From Marinicella rhabdoformis (lineage in GTDB: Bacteria > Pseudomonadota > Gammaproteobacteria > Xanthomonadales > Marinicellaceae), in assembly GCF_009671245.1 (NCBI RefSeq), contig NZ_VTFS01000001.1:186372-250371 (forward strand): a stretch of DNA of 64,000 nt. Reading direction: 5' to 3'. Within the stretch, counting starts at the first letter, position 1; every line of letters begins with the position of its first letter. Below the pieces are notes generated by a model that was given only the letters and a program-made list of their open reading frames with translations, searched no databases and was not told where the DNA came from. The translations under genes were made by a program, and so were the position numbers. Below are positions 35,437-43,920 of the stretch, one piece after another.

Positions 35437-35576
35437 CCCGTCATTCCAGTCGAGCGAATGGTCAGGTAATGAAATTGGTACGGTTAGAACTTGTTCTAGA
35501 AGCGCCGCTTTAATGCCGTAAACCGTGAGGGCAGGAATCTCAAACAACTGATTACATCCTTCGCGGTAATGACGGG
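35437..35576. repeat. MITE-like element with terminal inverted repeats
   Basis: CCCGTCATT at 35437-35445 and AATGACGGG at 35568-35576 are inverted ends of a 140-base element without coding capacity that fills the gap after srkA. Inner matches extend the ends imperfectly (CCAG against GGTA). No flanking duplication is evident to me. Confidence 0.5.
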
Positions 35577-35587
35577 AGGTAAAGCAC

Positions 35588-35618
35588 AAAAAAAGCCGAT
35601 GATTCAAACCATCGGCTT
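35588..35618 (-). terminator. Terminator of the cyclophilin gene
   Basis: Nine-base stem AAGCCGATG / CATCGGCTT with an eight-base loop. Read on the minus strand it is followed by a run of seven T, 25 bases past the stop. Confidence 0.88.
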
Positions 35619-35642
35619 CTTAAACAAACTGATTAACTTGTT

Positions 35643-36140
35643 TTACAAGTAATCATTCCATTCTTTAACTTTATCAGCTTGTGCTTCTAACAAAGCATCA
35701 ACGTCACCTTCTAATTCGATGGTTTGGATTGAATCACCGCCAGCAATTGAGTTAACCACTGCTTGATCTGCTTCAGACACCACTTCACCGAAAACTGAAT
35801 GTTTGCCGTCTAACCATGGTGTCGCAACGTGTGTGACGAAAAATTGTGAGCCATTGGTGCCAGGGCCTGCATTGGCCATTGATAAAATACCTGGCTTGTC
35901 ATGCTTTAAAGAGGCATCAAATTCATCTTCAAAACGGTAACCTGGCCCACCAGTACCCGTACCAATTGGACAACCACCTTGTACCATGAAATCTGGAATC
36001 ACGCGGTGGAAAGACAAATCATTATAGAAACCGTTTTTAACTAGATTGACGAAGTTCGCTACAGTTACTGGCGTTTTTTCGTCAGTTAAATTGATATTTA
36101 TGTCACCTTTACTCGTTTTGATGGTCGCTTTGATCGCCAT
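35643..36140 (-). CDS. Peptidyl-prolyl cis-trans isomerase, cyclophilin type
   Basis: 165 residues from the ATG at 36140, with GGAA eight bases upstream; a TTG at 36152 is in frame but less likely. Cytoplasmic cyclophilin (PpiB-like): [25 protein letters not shown] carries the catalytic Arg and the QGG signature, and [16 protein letters not shown] the substrate-binding Gln-Phe. No signal peptide. Monocistronic, with its own terminator. Confidence 0.94.
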   Translation of the reverse strand: MAIKATIKTSKGDININLTDEKTPVTVANFVNLVKNGFYNDLSFHRVIPDFMVQGGCPIGTGTGGPGYRFEDEFDASLKHDKPGILSMANAGPGTNGSQFFVTHVATPWLDGKHSVFGEVVSEADQAVVNSIAGGDSIQTIELEGDVDALLEAQADKVKEWNDYL

Positions 36141-36268
36141 AATATTTTCCAAATTAAAAAAACATATGTGGGGTAATTCATTTAATTTTCAAGTTGTTGA
36201 GTAAAAAAACCTTGATTGAATATGGATTCATTTTTGGTTATGATATAAACAATAAATTATTGAGAGAA

Positions 36269-37543
36269 ATGATGCGTTTACTGACTATCGTCATGATAGC
36301 GACCTCCATGAGTGCGGCCGCTTACTTTGAAGATGACATCAAAAATATCGAGCCGCAAATGATTGAATGGCGTCGTGATTTTCATCAAAACCCTGAGCTC
36401 AGTAACCGAGAATTCAGAACCGCTAAAATTGTGGCTGAACACCTATCCAAACTGGGTATGGAAGTTCAAACTGAAATTGCTCACACGGGTGTTGTTGGCC
36501 TACTTAAAGGTGGTAAACCAGGCCCTGTGGTCGCCCTTCGCGCTGACATGGACGCCCTCCCCGTTACTGAACAAGTTGACTTACCCTTTGCCTCTAAAGC
36601 CACTGACACTTACCGTGGCGAAACAGTCGGCGTGATGCATGCTTGTGGTCATGACAGCCATGTCGCCATGTTAATGGCTGCGGCAGAAGTATTGGCTCAA
36701 AATAAAGAAGACATTGCCGGTACCGTGATGTTTATATTTCAACCCGCTGAAGAAGGCGCTCCCAAAGGAGAAGAAGGTGGTGCTGAATTGATGCTCAAAG
36801 AAGGTGTCTTTGATCAATTAAAACCTGAAGCGGTGTTCGGCATCCATGTCACTTCTGGACAACATTCAGGCAATGTACTTTACAGGACAGGACCTTATAT
36901 GGCGGCTGTAGATGATTTTGAGTTGACCATCAAAGGCAAACAAGCCCACGGCTCACAACCTTGGAAAGGCATTGACCCGATTGTCACTTCGGCACAAGTG
37001 ATTAACTCAGTACAAACCATCGTGTCTCGAAAAGTCAATGTGACAAAAGCGCCTGCCGTTGTTTCATTTGGCGCCATCAAAGGTGGCATCAGAAACAACA
37101 TCATTCCTGATGAAGTCACCATGGTCGGTACGATTAGGAATTTTGACATGGACATTCGTGATCACATTCATGATCAATTACATCTGATCACCAAGAACGT
37201 GGCAGAAGCCAATGGTGCAGTAGCTGAATTCAAAATCAACCATGGCTATCCAGTGACTGTAAACAACCCAGAGTTAAGTGAGCTCATGAAGCCGACATTG
37301 GCCAAAGTTTTTGGCGCTGAGCACATCATAGATTCTGCTTTGATTACAGGTGCTGAAGATTTTTCATTTTTTGCTAATGAAACCCCTGGCCTTTATTTCT
37401 TCATAGGCATCACACCCAAAGATCGCTCATTGAACGGCATCCCATCTAACCATTCTCCACAATTTTACATTGATGAAGCGGCTTTAATTAAAGGCGTTGA
37501 TGTGTTTGTTCAATTGGTCATGGATTATCCCCAAGCTCAGTAA
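36269..37543 (+). CDS. Exported M20-family amidohydrolase
   Basis: 424 residues from the ATG at 36269, where a signal peptide (about 1-17, ending SAAA) starts; the frame extends upstream to 36194. M20D metallo-amidohydrolase (hippurate or IAA-amino acid hydrolase type): RADMDALPV, HACGHDSHVAML, FQPAEEG and the C-terminal NHSPQFYIDE provide the metal ligands. Most relatives are cytoplasmic, so export is notable; it probably trims N-acyl amino acids or peptides in the periplasm. The LCAT-like lipoprotein gene starts two bases after the stop, with a terminator hairpin across its first codons. Confidence 0.9.
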   Translation: MMRLLTIVMIATSMSAAAYFEDDIKNIEPQMIEWRRDFHQNPELSNREFRTAKIVAEHLSKLGMEVQTEIAHTGVVGLLKGGKPGPVVALRADMDALPVTEQVDLPFASKATDTYRGETVGVMHACGHDSHVAMLMAAAEVLAQNKEDIAGTVMFIFQPAEEGAPKGEEGGAELMLKEGVFDQLKPEAVFGIHVTSGQHSGNVLYRTGPYMAAVDDFELTIKGKQAHGSQPWKGIDPIVTSAQVINSVQTIVSRKVNVTKAPAVVSFGAIKGGIRNNIIPDEVTMVGTIRNFDMDIRDHIHDQLHLITKNVAEANGAVAEFKINHGYPVTVNNPELSELMKPTLAKVFGAEHIIDSALITGAEDFSFFANETPGLYFFIGITPKDRSLNGIPSNHSPQFYIDEAALIKGVDVFVQLVMDYPQAQ

Positions 37544-37545
37544 AT

Positions 37546-38910
37546 ATGACAAATTTGATTCATCATGCCAAGCTCATCACGGTGAGCTTGGCATTGATTT
37601 TTTTGGTAGCCTGTCAAAATAACAAACGACCAGATTTAGGCCGGCTTTATCTAGACCATGCCACAGATTTCAGTAATACTCCATTAATAGTTATCCATGG
37701 CACCATGGGCAGCAAATTGCGCCATAAGGAAACACATGAAGAAATGTGGATTGGTAATTTAAAGAAGCTGGCCTTCTCCAATTACCGTGATTTGGCCTTA
37801 GAAATCAACCCAGCAACACTTAACAACCTAAACAGTGAGTTAGAAGCATTTGAAATATTAGACTCTGTTTCTGGTGTTAATTTTTATGAAAACTTGATAC
37901 AAGTTTTAACTGAAGTCGGTGGTTATCAATTGAACAAGGTGCATGAGCCCATACAACCTGGAAGGCCGCTCTATTTATTCAATTACGACTGGCGACAAGA
38001 TAACGTTGTCAGCGCTCAGAAACTCAGTCAATTCATTGATGACATCCTAATTAAACACCCCAGCCATCAAAAAGTAGATGTTGTGGCGCACTCTATGGGA
38101 GGGCTTATCGCCCGATACTATATGCGTTACGGAGATAAAGACGTTTTAGATGGCAATATTTTTACAGGCAAAACCACTGCCAATAAAATACGGCATGCGA
38201 TTTTTTTGGGCACCCCGAATTTAGGCTCGGTATTAACAGTGAATCGCTTTATCAATGGTTTTAACTTTAACCTGAGAACCATTCCCATTGATGTTTTGGC
38301 CACCATGCCCAGTATTTATCAATTATTACCCTATGGCCAACATGCATGGTTATTTAATACCCATGGCCAGGCCATTCCTTTAGACGCCTATTCGCCAAAA
38401 ATGTGGCAAGACAACCAATGGGCAGTCTATGACCCTATAGTACAAGAAAATTTCAGAAAACAGTTTGATGATCCTGCACTTGCTGACACCGCTTTAACAA
38501 CCCTCATTACTTTCTTTAACAAACAGTTAGAACGAGCCCGCCGATTTGCATGGGCTTTATCAGTCGAGTTAAAAGGGCAGCAACATGAGTTCATTGTCTT
38601 TGGCGGAGACTGTAATATGACCACCAATAAACTGGTCATTGAGAACATTGATGGTCAAAATCATATCAGATACAAACCTCAACAAATCACACACCCCGTT
38701 CCAAACATAGACTACAGAAACTTGATGCTGTCACCCGGAGATGGCCAAGTCACTAAATCGTCATTACTGGCACGTTTTGAAACACAATTCAGTCCAAATT
38801 TTGAACCCGCTGTGCCCATAAAATACCCCATATTTTTATGTGAAAACCACCTTAAATTAACCCGAAATTTAAATTTTCAGGATAATTTATTGCACATCCT
38901 ACTTCAATAA
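37546..38910 (+). CDS. LCAT-like alpha/beta-hydrolase lipoprotein
   Basis: 454 residues. Residues 1-22 form a lipoprotein signal with lipobox LVAC. The alpha/beta-hydrolase fold has the oxyanion motif IHGTMGS and nucleophile Ser183 in VVAHSMGGLIARYY; the DYDWR-like YNYDWRQDN segment resembles lecithin:cholesterol acyltransferase relatives. Likely an outer-membrane-facing lipase or acyltransferase on phospholipids. The codons for residues 8-17 are also an intrinsic terminator hairpin (37565-37604), so expression may depend on translation or on read-through. Its last bases overlap the convergent DGC gene by seven. Confidence 0.85.
   Translation: MTNLIHHAKLITVSLALIFLVACQNNKRPDLGRLYLDHATDFSNTPLIVIHGTMGSKLRHKETHEEMWIGNLKKLAFSNYRDLALEINPATLNNLNSELEAFEILDSVSGVNFYENLIQVLTEVGGYQLNKVHEPIQPGRPLYLFNYDWRQDNVVSAQKLSQFIDDILIKHPSHQKVDVVAHSMGGLIARYYMRYGDKDVLDGNIFTGKTTANKIRHAIFLGTPNLGSVLTVNRFINGFNFNLRTIPIDVLATMPSIYQLLPYGQHAWLFNTHGQAIPLDAYSPKMWQDNQWAVYDPIVQENFRKQFDDPALADTALTTLITFFNKQLERARRFAWALSVELKGQQHEFIVFGGDCNMTTNKLVIENIDGQNHIRYKPQQITHPVPNIDYRNLMLSPGDGQVTKSSLLARFETQFSPNFEPAVPIKYPIFLCENHLKLTRNLNFQDNLLHILLQ
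37565..37604 (+). terminator. Intrinsic terminator inside lipoprotein signal-peptide codons
   Basis: Perfect 12-base stem ATGCCAAGCTCA (37565-37576) / TGAGCTTGGCAT (37583-37594), loop TCACGG, then TGA and seven T (37598-37604). It begins 22 bases after the M20 gene stop and 20 bases into the next gene. Confidence 0.75.
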
Positions 38911-39329
38911 TTTGAACACCCATTCTGTAGTTTCATCAAGCTAGGTAACACGTGCTCATTCCAAACCCGCTCACGCTCTTCACTTGATGCATCTTCGTGA
39001 TACCTTTTCTTTACCCCAAAGGTGGATAAGTCAAGGTGTGTGGTGGCTGTGATTTTATGGCGAGCCAGAGATTTACGAGCACAATGTAAAGGACAACCAT
39101 CCAACACCAGCACTTTTCGGTCTGACTTTGCGGTTTTTAATAAAGAACGCACATCACCACCCACTCCTGCGATGCAAGACATTTCTGCCAAGCGTTCTCG
39201 ATCTGAGCGAACCGCTAAGGTATTGGCTAATTGGGCTGCACTGGAACAGCCTGAACATGAATAAATCAATGGTAATTTAGCATAGGCTTGTTTGAGTGAT
39301 AATTTTGTTTCAACGGCTTTAGCTTTCAT
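38904..39329 (-). CDS. DGC-domain putative zinc-binding protein
   Basis: 141 residues. The DGC family signature VLDGCPLHCARK (about residues 76-87) is present, along with the N-terminal YSCSGCSSAAQLAN and the SCIAGVGG segment; these cysteines are presumed zinc ligands. Function of the family is unknown; members are often near anaerobic or metal genes. An FNR-like half-palindrome pair lies 60-75 bases upstream, at the class II position relative to a TACAAT -10 box. It overlaps the convergent lipoprotein gene by seven bases. Confidence 0.87.
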   Translation of the reverse strand: MKAKAVETKLSLKQAYAKLPLIYSCSGCSSAAQLANTLAVRSDRERLAEMSCIAGVGGDVRSLLKTAKSDRKVLVLDGCPLHCARKSLARHKITATTHLDLSTFGVKKRYHEDASSEERERVWNEHVLPSLMKLQNGCSNY

Positions 39330-39361
39330 TAATTTTATCTATTAAAAGGTTCAAAGGCGGT

Positions 39362-39403
39362 ATTGTAATCAGCAACCACATGTCGCCACATGATTTAGAT
39401 CAA
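39362..39403 (-). promoter_or_regulatory. FNR/CRP-type promoter of the DGC gene
   Basis: On the minus strand TTGAT-CTAA-ATCAT (39390-39403) matches the FNR box TTGAT-N4-ATCAA at nine of ten positions. A TACAAT -10 hexamer lies at 39367-39362, which places the start near 39355 and the box centre at -41.5, the classical activator position. Confidence 0.6.
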
Positions 39404-39536
39404 GCACAAATAAACAACCTGCAAACCCTACAATCGTTAAATAATGGCACGCAAATATTGATTTCTTTAGAATGACTTAACACTTCATTAACCGATTATT
39501 TCGAATCCACCTGTGAGCCTATTCATACTATAATAT

Positions 39537-39782
39537 ATGTTTTTAGTGAGATTAATTGTGAATTCAGATTCAAAATTTAATTTCAAAGCCATTGGTATTA
39601 TCTCTCTTGTTATTTTGGTTTTGATATTTACCCTTCAAAACATTGAAACTGTTACAGTTAAATTTTTATGGTTTGATTTCTCAATGTCCAGAGCCGTTTT
39701 GGTTATCACCTTATTTGTTTTGGGTTTCATCATCGGAAAATTTTCTAATTTTAAAACCAAGAAAAAGTTAAATCATAAGTGA
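39537..39782 (+). CDS. LapA-like small inner-membrane protein
   Basis: 81 residues with two membrane helices (about 18-34 and 51-69) separated by FTLQNIETVTVKFLWFDFSMS, the LapA/DUF1049 signature. In E. coli LapA works with LapB in lipopolysaccharide assembly control, but no lapB is adjacent. The start is uncertain: ATG at 39537 lies within a TATAAT-like promoter sequence (39528-39533 region), and a GTG at 39558 is also in frame and would still include both helices. Confidence 0.82.
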   Translation: MFLVRLIVNSDSKFNFKAIGIISLVILVLIFTLQNIETVTVKFLWFDFSMSRAVLVITLFVLGFIIGKFSNFKTKKKLNHK

Positions 39783-39783
39783 C

Positions 39784-40070
39784 ATGGCATACCTTCACAG
39801 CTTAATTAACGACCCTTCAGCATGGATTGCTTTACTGACATTAATTATGAAACTGAGTGTCCAAACGAAGCCATCAGCTACGGTGCTGAAATTTATGAGG
39901 TTGAAGCCGCATTATGCACGACGTGTATACATTATGTACAGTTTGAAAAGGCCATTGCGATACTGAACAATGCACCAAGGCCTGACTCATCGATTGCAGT
40001 ATTCTTGACACCAATGATTCAGAAAGCGAAAAAGAATGATTAGAAAGTTTGCGCGGATTCAACCACAAGA
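39784..40070 (+). pseudogene. Decayed fusion remnant: TerC-like start joined to YfhL-like ferredoxin
   Basis: From 39784 one frame reads about 20 residues with LINDPSAWIALLTLIM, very like the N-terminus of TerC membrane proteins, then loses similarity. From about 39850 a second frame reads ETECPNEAISYGAEIYEVEAALCTTC, which matches the middle of YfhL-type 4Fe-4S ferredoxins (ECPNEAISxGxEIYxxxxxLCTEC). The first CxxCxxC cluster of that family is missing. A third frame from 40013 reads NDSESEKE, a stop, then LESLRG, like the YfhL C-terminus. I infer a deletion fusing two genes with later frameshifts. No functional product is expected, although a 73-residue frame (39822-40043) is still open. Confidence 0.65.
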
Positions 40071-40076
40071 ATAACT

Positions 40077-42287
40077 TCAAGCAGATTGTTTTAACAGTTG
40101 ATCGAGTTGATTGACCTGCGCTGGCTTGCTGAACAAAAACCCTTGGGCTGATGTACAATCTAAACCCTTAATCAAATCAAATTGAGCTTGGGTTTCAACC
40201 CCTTCCACAGTCACTTCATAACCCAGATTGTGGCCCATCTCTATCATTGATTTTAAAAGAACATATGATTTTTCATCAGTACAAATGTCATCAACAAAGT
40301 ATTTATCAATTTTCAATATATCAACTTCAAGGTGCTTCAGTGAAGCAAAATAAGAGTACCTGCTACCAAAATCATCAATTGCCACCTTGACACCCAGTAG
40401 TTTTAGTTTTTTGAATATATTGAGGTTTTTCTCGTGCGTTTGCACCACACTTTCAATCACTTCCAACTCCAGTTTAGAAGGCGTGATGCCCGTTTCAATA
40501 ATGGTCGTATTAACTAAATCAACTATACTTTCATCTAACAAATGATTCGGGGAAATATTAACTGCCATTGTCAAATCGGCAAAACCTTCTTTTTGCCAAG
40601 ACACACATTGCTTACAGGCTTCATTTAATACCCACTGTGTTAACTCTTTGATCTTTCCTATTTTTTCTGCTGCTGGTATGAAGTCCAATGGCTCTACATT
40701 ACCAAGCTCTGGATGCCGCCAGCGCAATAAGGCTTCAAAACCAGTCACCTTGGCAGAAGCTATATCAATCTGTGGTTGATACACGATATTGAACTGTTGT
40801 TTGTCTATGGCTTCTTTAAGGCATTGTTCCAGTTTAAACCTATACTCCGCATTTCTAGATAATTTGGGTGTATAGAAAGTGGTTTGATTTTTGCCTTTTT
40901 CTTTGGCCCGATACATCGACACATCCGCTGCTTTAAATAAACTTGAGATGTCTTTACCGTCATCAGGAAAATGGACAACGCCAATACTGCAAGTTGGATT
41001 GATGGTTCTGGAGGCCAAATTCAGTGGTTCTGAAATTTTGTCAATCGACCTTTTGGCAATGGTTCTGGTGGTATTTTCTTTTAGATTTTTGACTAAAATG
41101 CAAAATTCATCCCCTCCCAAACGGCCTACAAAGTCCATGGCTCGGCTGGCATCTTTTATTCGACTGGCAATAATTTGAAGTAATTGATCGCCTACGTCAT
41201 GACCAAGACTGTCATTGACGTCTTTAAAATTATCTAAATCTATATATAACAAACCAAAAGTATCATTTGAGTCCAAACTCTCTTGAATCGTTTTCTCAAG
41301 GTTTTGATAAAAGTATGCACGACTGGGCAAGCCAGTGAGTTCATCAATGTATGCCAATGTGTGAACTTTCTTTTGAATTTGATCGCGTTCCATCACGATA
41401 CCTGCCAACCTGGCTGCAGCTTCTAAATCCGCAGACTCTTCCTCATTGGGCTTGGCCACATGGTTATAATACATACCAAATGCGCCCAATACTTTTCCAG
41501 TAGAACTTTTTATCGGTTCTGACCAACAACTGCGCATGCCATGAGGCAATGCGAAATGTTTGATATTAACCCACTTTGGATCGCTGTCGATGTCTTCTAC
41601 AACCACACGATTGCCAGTATAGGATGAAGTCCCGCAAGAACCCACATCAGGCCCGTATTCTAATCCATGAACGGCATCACAATACGCTTTAGGTAAACTG
41701 GGTGCCCCGCCATGCAACAGTTTGTTACCGTGCAGCTCTAACATGGAACAGCGAAGGCCAGGATGACGCTCTTCATACATCAAAGCAATGGCATCATATA
41801 TTTCAGCAGCAGGCGTGCCAATGGCTATTTTTTTGAGAATTTCTGTATTTTGAGCATTGTGCTTTTCAGCTTTTTTCCGCAGCGTGATGTCAACATGTGT
41901 CCCTACCAATCGATCATGTTCACCATCACCTTTACTTGCTACTAAAAACGCCCTAGACAATACATGTATGCTCCTGCCATTACGGTGAAGCATTCGCATT
42001 TCAACTTCAAATGAATCGGATTCTCCATTCGTATAAGCTTTAACTTGGGCTAATACACGCTCTTTTTCATCTGGGTGAACCAGTTTGGCCCAAGTTTCTA
42101 AGCTGTTTTCTAGCTCATTTTCCTTATAACCCAGCATGCCCTTCCATCTGGGAGAATAATACACTTCATTGGTATTTAAATCCCAATCCCATATGCCATC
42201 ATTGGCTCCCTTCAGAGCCAAGGTGAAACGCTCGACTTTTTTCTCTAAATTATTTTGCTGACTGATATCAGGAGGTATATTTGTCAT
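40077..42287 (-). CDS. PAS-GAF-GGDEF-EAL cyclic-di-GMP protein
   Basis: 736 residues from the ATG at 42287; ATG at 42317 is also in frame. Order: PAS with PAC tail (about 15-135), GAF (about 145-300), GGDEF (about 310-470) and EAL (about 480-736). The cyclase site is intact (VGRLGGDEF) with an RxxD inhibitory site (RAMD) five residues before it. The phosphodiesterase has EAL (FEALLRW), NIS, ELEVIES, DDFG, LKID, VEGVE and QGFLFSKP, but loop 6 reads DDFGSRYSYFASL and not the usual DDFGTGYSSL. No membrane segments. Both activities are possible; the loop change may weaken the EAL side. Confidence 0.92.
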   Translation of the reverse strand: MTNIPPDISQQNNLEKKVERFTLALKGANDGIWDWDLNTNEVYYSPRWKGMLGYKENELENSLETWAKLVHPDEKERVLAQVKAYTNGESDSFEVEMRMLHRNGRSIHVLSRAFLVASKGDGEHDRLVGTHVDITLRKKAEKHNAQNTEILKKIAIGTPAAEIYDAIALMYEERHPGLRCSMLELHGNKLLHGGAPSLPKAYCDAVHGLEYGPDVGSCGTSSYTGNRVVVEDIDSDPKWVNIKHFALPHGMRSCWSEPIKSSTGKVLGAFGMYYNHVAKPNEEESADLEAAARLAGIVMERDQIQKKVHTLAYIDELTGLPSRAYFYQNLEKTIQESLDSNDTFGLLYIDLDNFKDVNDSLGHDVGDQLLQIIASRIKDASRAMDFVGRLGGDEFCILVKNLKENTTRTIAKRSIDKISEPLNLASRTINPTCSIGVVHFPDDGKDISSLFKAADVSMYRAKEKGKNQTTFYTPKLSRNAEYRFKLEQCLKEAIDKQQFNIVYQPQIDIASAKVTGFEALLRWRHPELGNVEPLDFIPAAEKIGKIKELTQWVLNEACKQCVSWQKEGFADLTMAVNISPNHLLDESIVDLVNTTIIETGITPSKLELEVIESVVQTHEKNLNIFKKLKLLGVKVAIDDFGSRYSYFASLKHLEVDILKIDKYFVDDICTDEKSYVLLKSMIEMGHNLGYEVTVEGVETQAQFDLIKGLDCTSAQGFLFSKPAQVNQLDQLLKQSA

Positions 42288-42501
42288 TTTAATCCCGCAC
42301 ACACTTTGATTTATCATACAGCTTAAGCCAAAAGAAATAAAGAAATGCCCAGGTCACAGGCACAGAATGCGAGAAAATTGACCTACATTTGAAATCATGT
42401 TGTCAATTGCTTTCATCAGATATTAATCCACCTCATTGGGTAAAATCTGAAATTCAATGAAAACATGAGTCATATAGAGGCCAGAAAGTGGTACTTAAAA
42501 C

Positions 42502-42717
42502 TCACTGCCAACCGCTTAACCAATGCTGTTGATTTTGCAAAATTTTCCAGTCTATTTCAGCAGCGCGTTTTGTTATGACTGCTTCAATTTCACAGTACAA
42601 AACAAGCCCAACTTCATCAAGCTTTAGTTTTGTCACTATAAAATGTTTTTCCTTGTTGACTGGTTTGACTGCAGTCCATTTAGAATGTAACAATTTTTTC
42701 GGATTGATTTGATTCAC
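42502..42717 (-). CDS. Trp-rich small conserved protein (TIGR02450-like)
   Basis: 71 residues from a GTG at 42717, which gives the family start xNQINPKKLLHSKWTAV; an ATG at 42750 would add 11 residues. KEKHFIVTKL, the later EIEAVITKRAAEIDWK and three Trp match a small cytoplasmic family of unknown function. Recognition is from memory of the conserved N-terminal block. No partner suggested by neighbours. Confidence 0.75.
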   Translation of the reverse strand: MNQINPKKLLHSKWTAVKPVNKEKHFIVTKLKLDEVGLVLYCEIEAVITKRAAEIDWKILQNQQHWLSGWQ

Positions 42718-42851
42718 GGAATAAAATACCCAATTCACTTTTAAAAGCACACCATAAGCTTGGGCATGTCGAATTTATGTAAAAAACTGGCCATTAACTC
42801 ATCCTTGAGTCGAATTGATTCTTACAGCTTCATCCAGCTTTTTTTATAGTT

Positions 42852-42880
42852 AAAAAATCTGATTATGATTTTAAATCAGG
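42852..42880 (-). terminator. Weak terminator of the DUF4124 gene
   Basis: Minus strand: CCTGATT, loop, AATCAGA, then six T. Six to seven pairs, about 15 bases past the stop. Confidence 0.5.
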
Positions 42881-42894
42881 AACTTAAGATTCAT

Positions 42895-43353
42895 TCAGCG
42901 GCAGTATTTTCGCTGAGATTGCTTTGCTTTTTTGATGATTGATGCCCTTTTGTCATCGTCTAAAAACACCTTTTTACCCGTTTTAGGGTCCATGCGACTC
43001 ATGCGAACTTGCTGCTGGTATTTTTTTATGGTGTACCGGGCTTTTTGACACTGCTTTTGATTTTTTAGCGCTGTTTCCTTGGCTTTTTGCTTATTTTCTC
43101 TGCGTTGTTCCAGGTAACTCTTTTCAGGCTCTTCTTCTGATTCAGTAACGATTTGAGGCTTTTCTGCCACATCCATGGCTTGCGCAACCTTAGGCTGCCT
43201 GTTACTTACTTTAACTTCATCAGTTTGTTGATTTTCTGGCTTTTCAGCAGAATAATGCGTATTGCCTTCTTCATCGACCCATTTATAAAACTTTTGTTTT
43301 GAGGTGGCAGTGGATGATAAAAATATCAGGCCAATCAATAATAATTTGTTCAT
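42895..43353 (-). CDS. Exported DUF4124-containing protein
   Basis: 152 residues. Residues 1-18 are a signal peptide; QKFYKWVDEEGNTHYSAEKP (about 20-39) is the DUF4124 segment. The rest is a long, charged Lys/Glu/Gln helical region with two Cys (QKQCQKARY and the C-terminal YCR). Function unknown, periplasmic. It follows the TrmH-family gene by 27 bases and is probably co-transcribed with it. Confidence 0.87.
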   Translation of the reverse strand: MNKLLLIGLIFLSSTATSKQKFYKWVDEEGNTHYSAEKPENQQTDEVKVSNRQPKVAQAMDVAEKPQIVTESEEEPEKSYLEQRRENKQKAKETALKNQKQCQKARYTIKKYQQQVRMSRMDPKTGKKVFLDDDKRASIIKKAKQSQRKYCR

Positions 43354-43380
43354 CTATAACAGTCCTTTTTAATGATTAAA

Positions 43381-43911
43381 TCAACCTTTTATTTTTATTC
43401 GGTTGTTCATGTCTTTACTTTGTGTGATCAGTTCATTACTGGTATCAACATTTTTGTTTTTTGCCAATCGATCGTACAGAACCACATTAACCGTTGCAGC
43501 CAAATTCAAGCACCCAATGGTTGGTATGTACACAACAGCATCAGCTGCATCAATCACTGCTTGATTGATGGTTCCATCTTCTGGACCAAAGACATAATAG
43601 GCGTTATCCGGGTGCTCAAATTGATGCAGTGGCACCGCATCCTCAACCAGTTCCACACAAACCACTTTTGCATTGGCAGGTTTCGATTCAATCAAGCATT
43701 CCACACCCTTCAAAGGTATGCTTTCACTGCGATTCTTTGTGTCTGTATGAAAACTGGCCGCTTTATCATAGCGGTTTCCCGTATAAAATATAGAGCCCGC
43801 AGCAAAACAACCTGCTGCTCGTAAAACCGCACCGACATTGGTTGGGCTCTTTGGATTGATTAATCCGATGGATACCTGAGTCTTGCTCTCTTTTGAATTA
43901 GGCTGCTGCAT
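43381..43911 (-). CDS. SpoU/TrmH-family RNA 2'-O-methyltransferase
   Basis: 176 residues. The SPOUT knot motifs are clear: SIGLINPKSPTNVGAVLRAA (motif 1), YYVFGPEDGTINQAV (motif 2) and VVYIPTIGCLNLAATVNVVLYDR (motif 3, binding S-adenosylmethionine). It methylates a ribose in tRNA or rRNA; the target cannot be told. Short form without an N-terminal RNA-binding domain. It starts nine bases after the small exported-protein gene on the same strand. Confidence 0.92.
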   Translation of the reverse strand: MQQPNSKESKTQVSIGLINPKSPTNVGAVLRAAGCFAAGSIFYTGNRYDKAASFHTDTKNRSESIPLKGVECLIESKPANAKVVCVELVEDAVPLHQFEHPDNAYYVFGPEDGTINQAVIDAADAVVYIPTIGCLNLAATVNVVLYDRLAKNKNVDTSNELITQSKDMNNRIKIKG

Positions 43912-43920
43912 AACAGGTTA

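Noticed and set aside
43372-43824. 150-residue plus-strand reading frame
   Set aside because: It lies opposite the TrmH-family gene, whose SPOUT motifs are clear.
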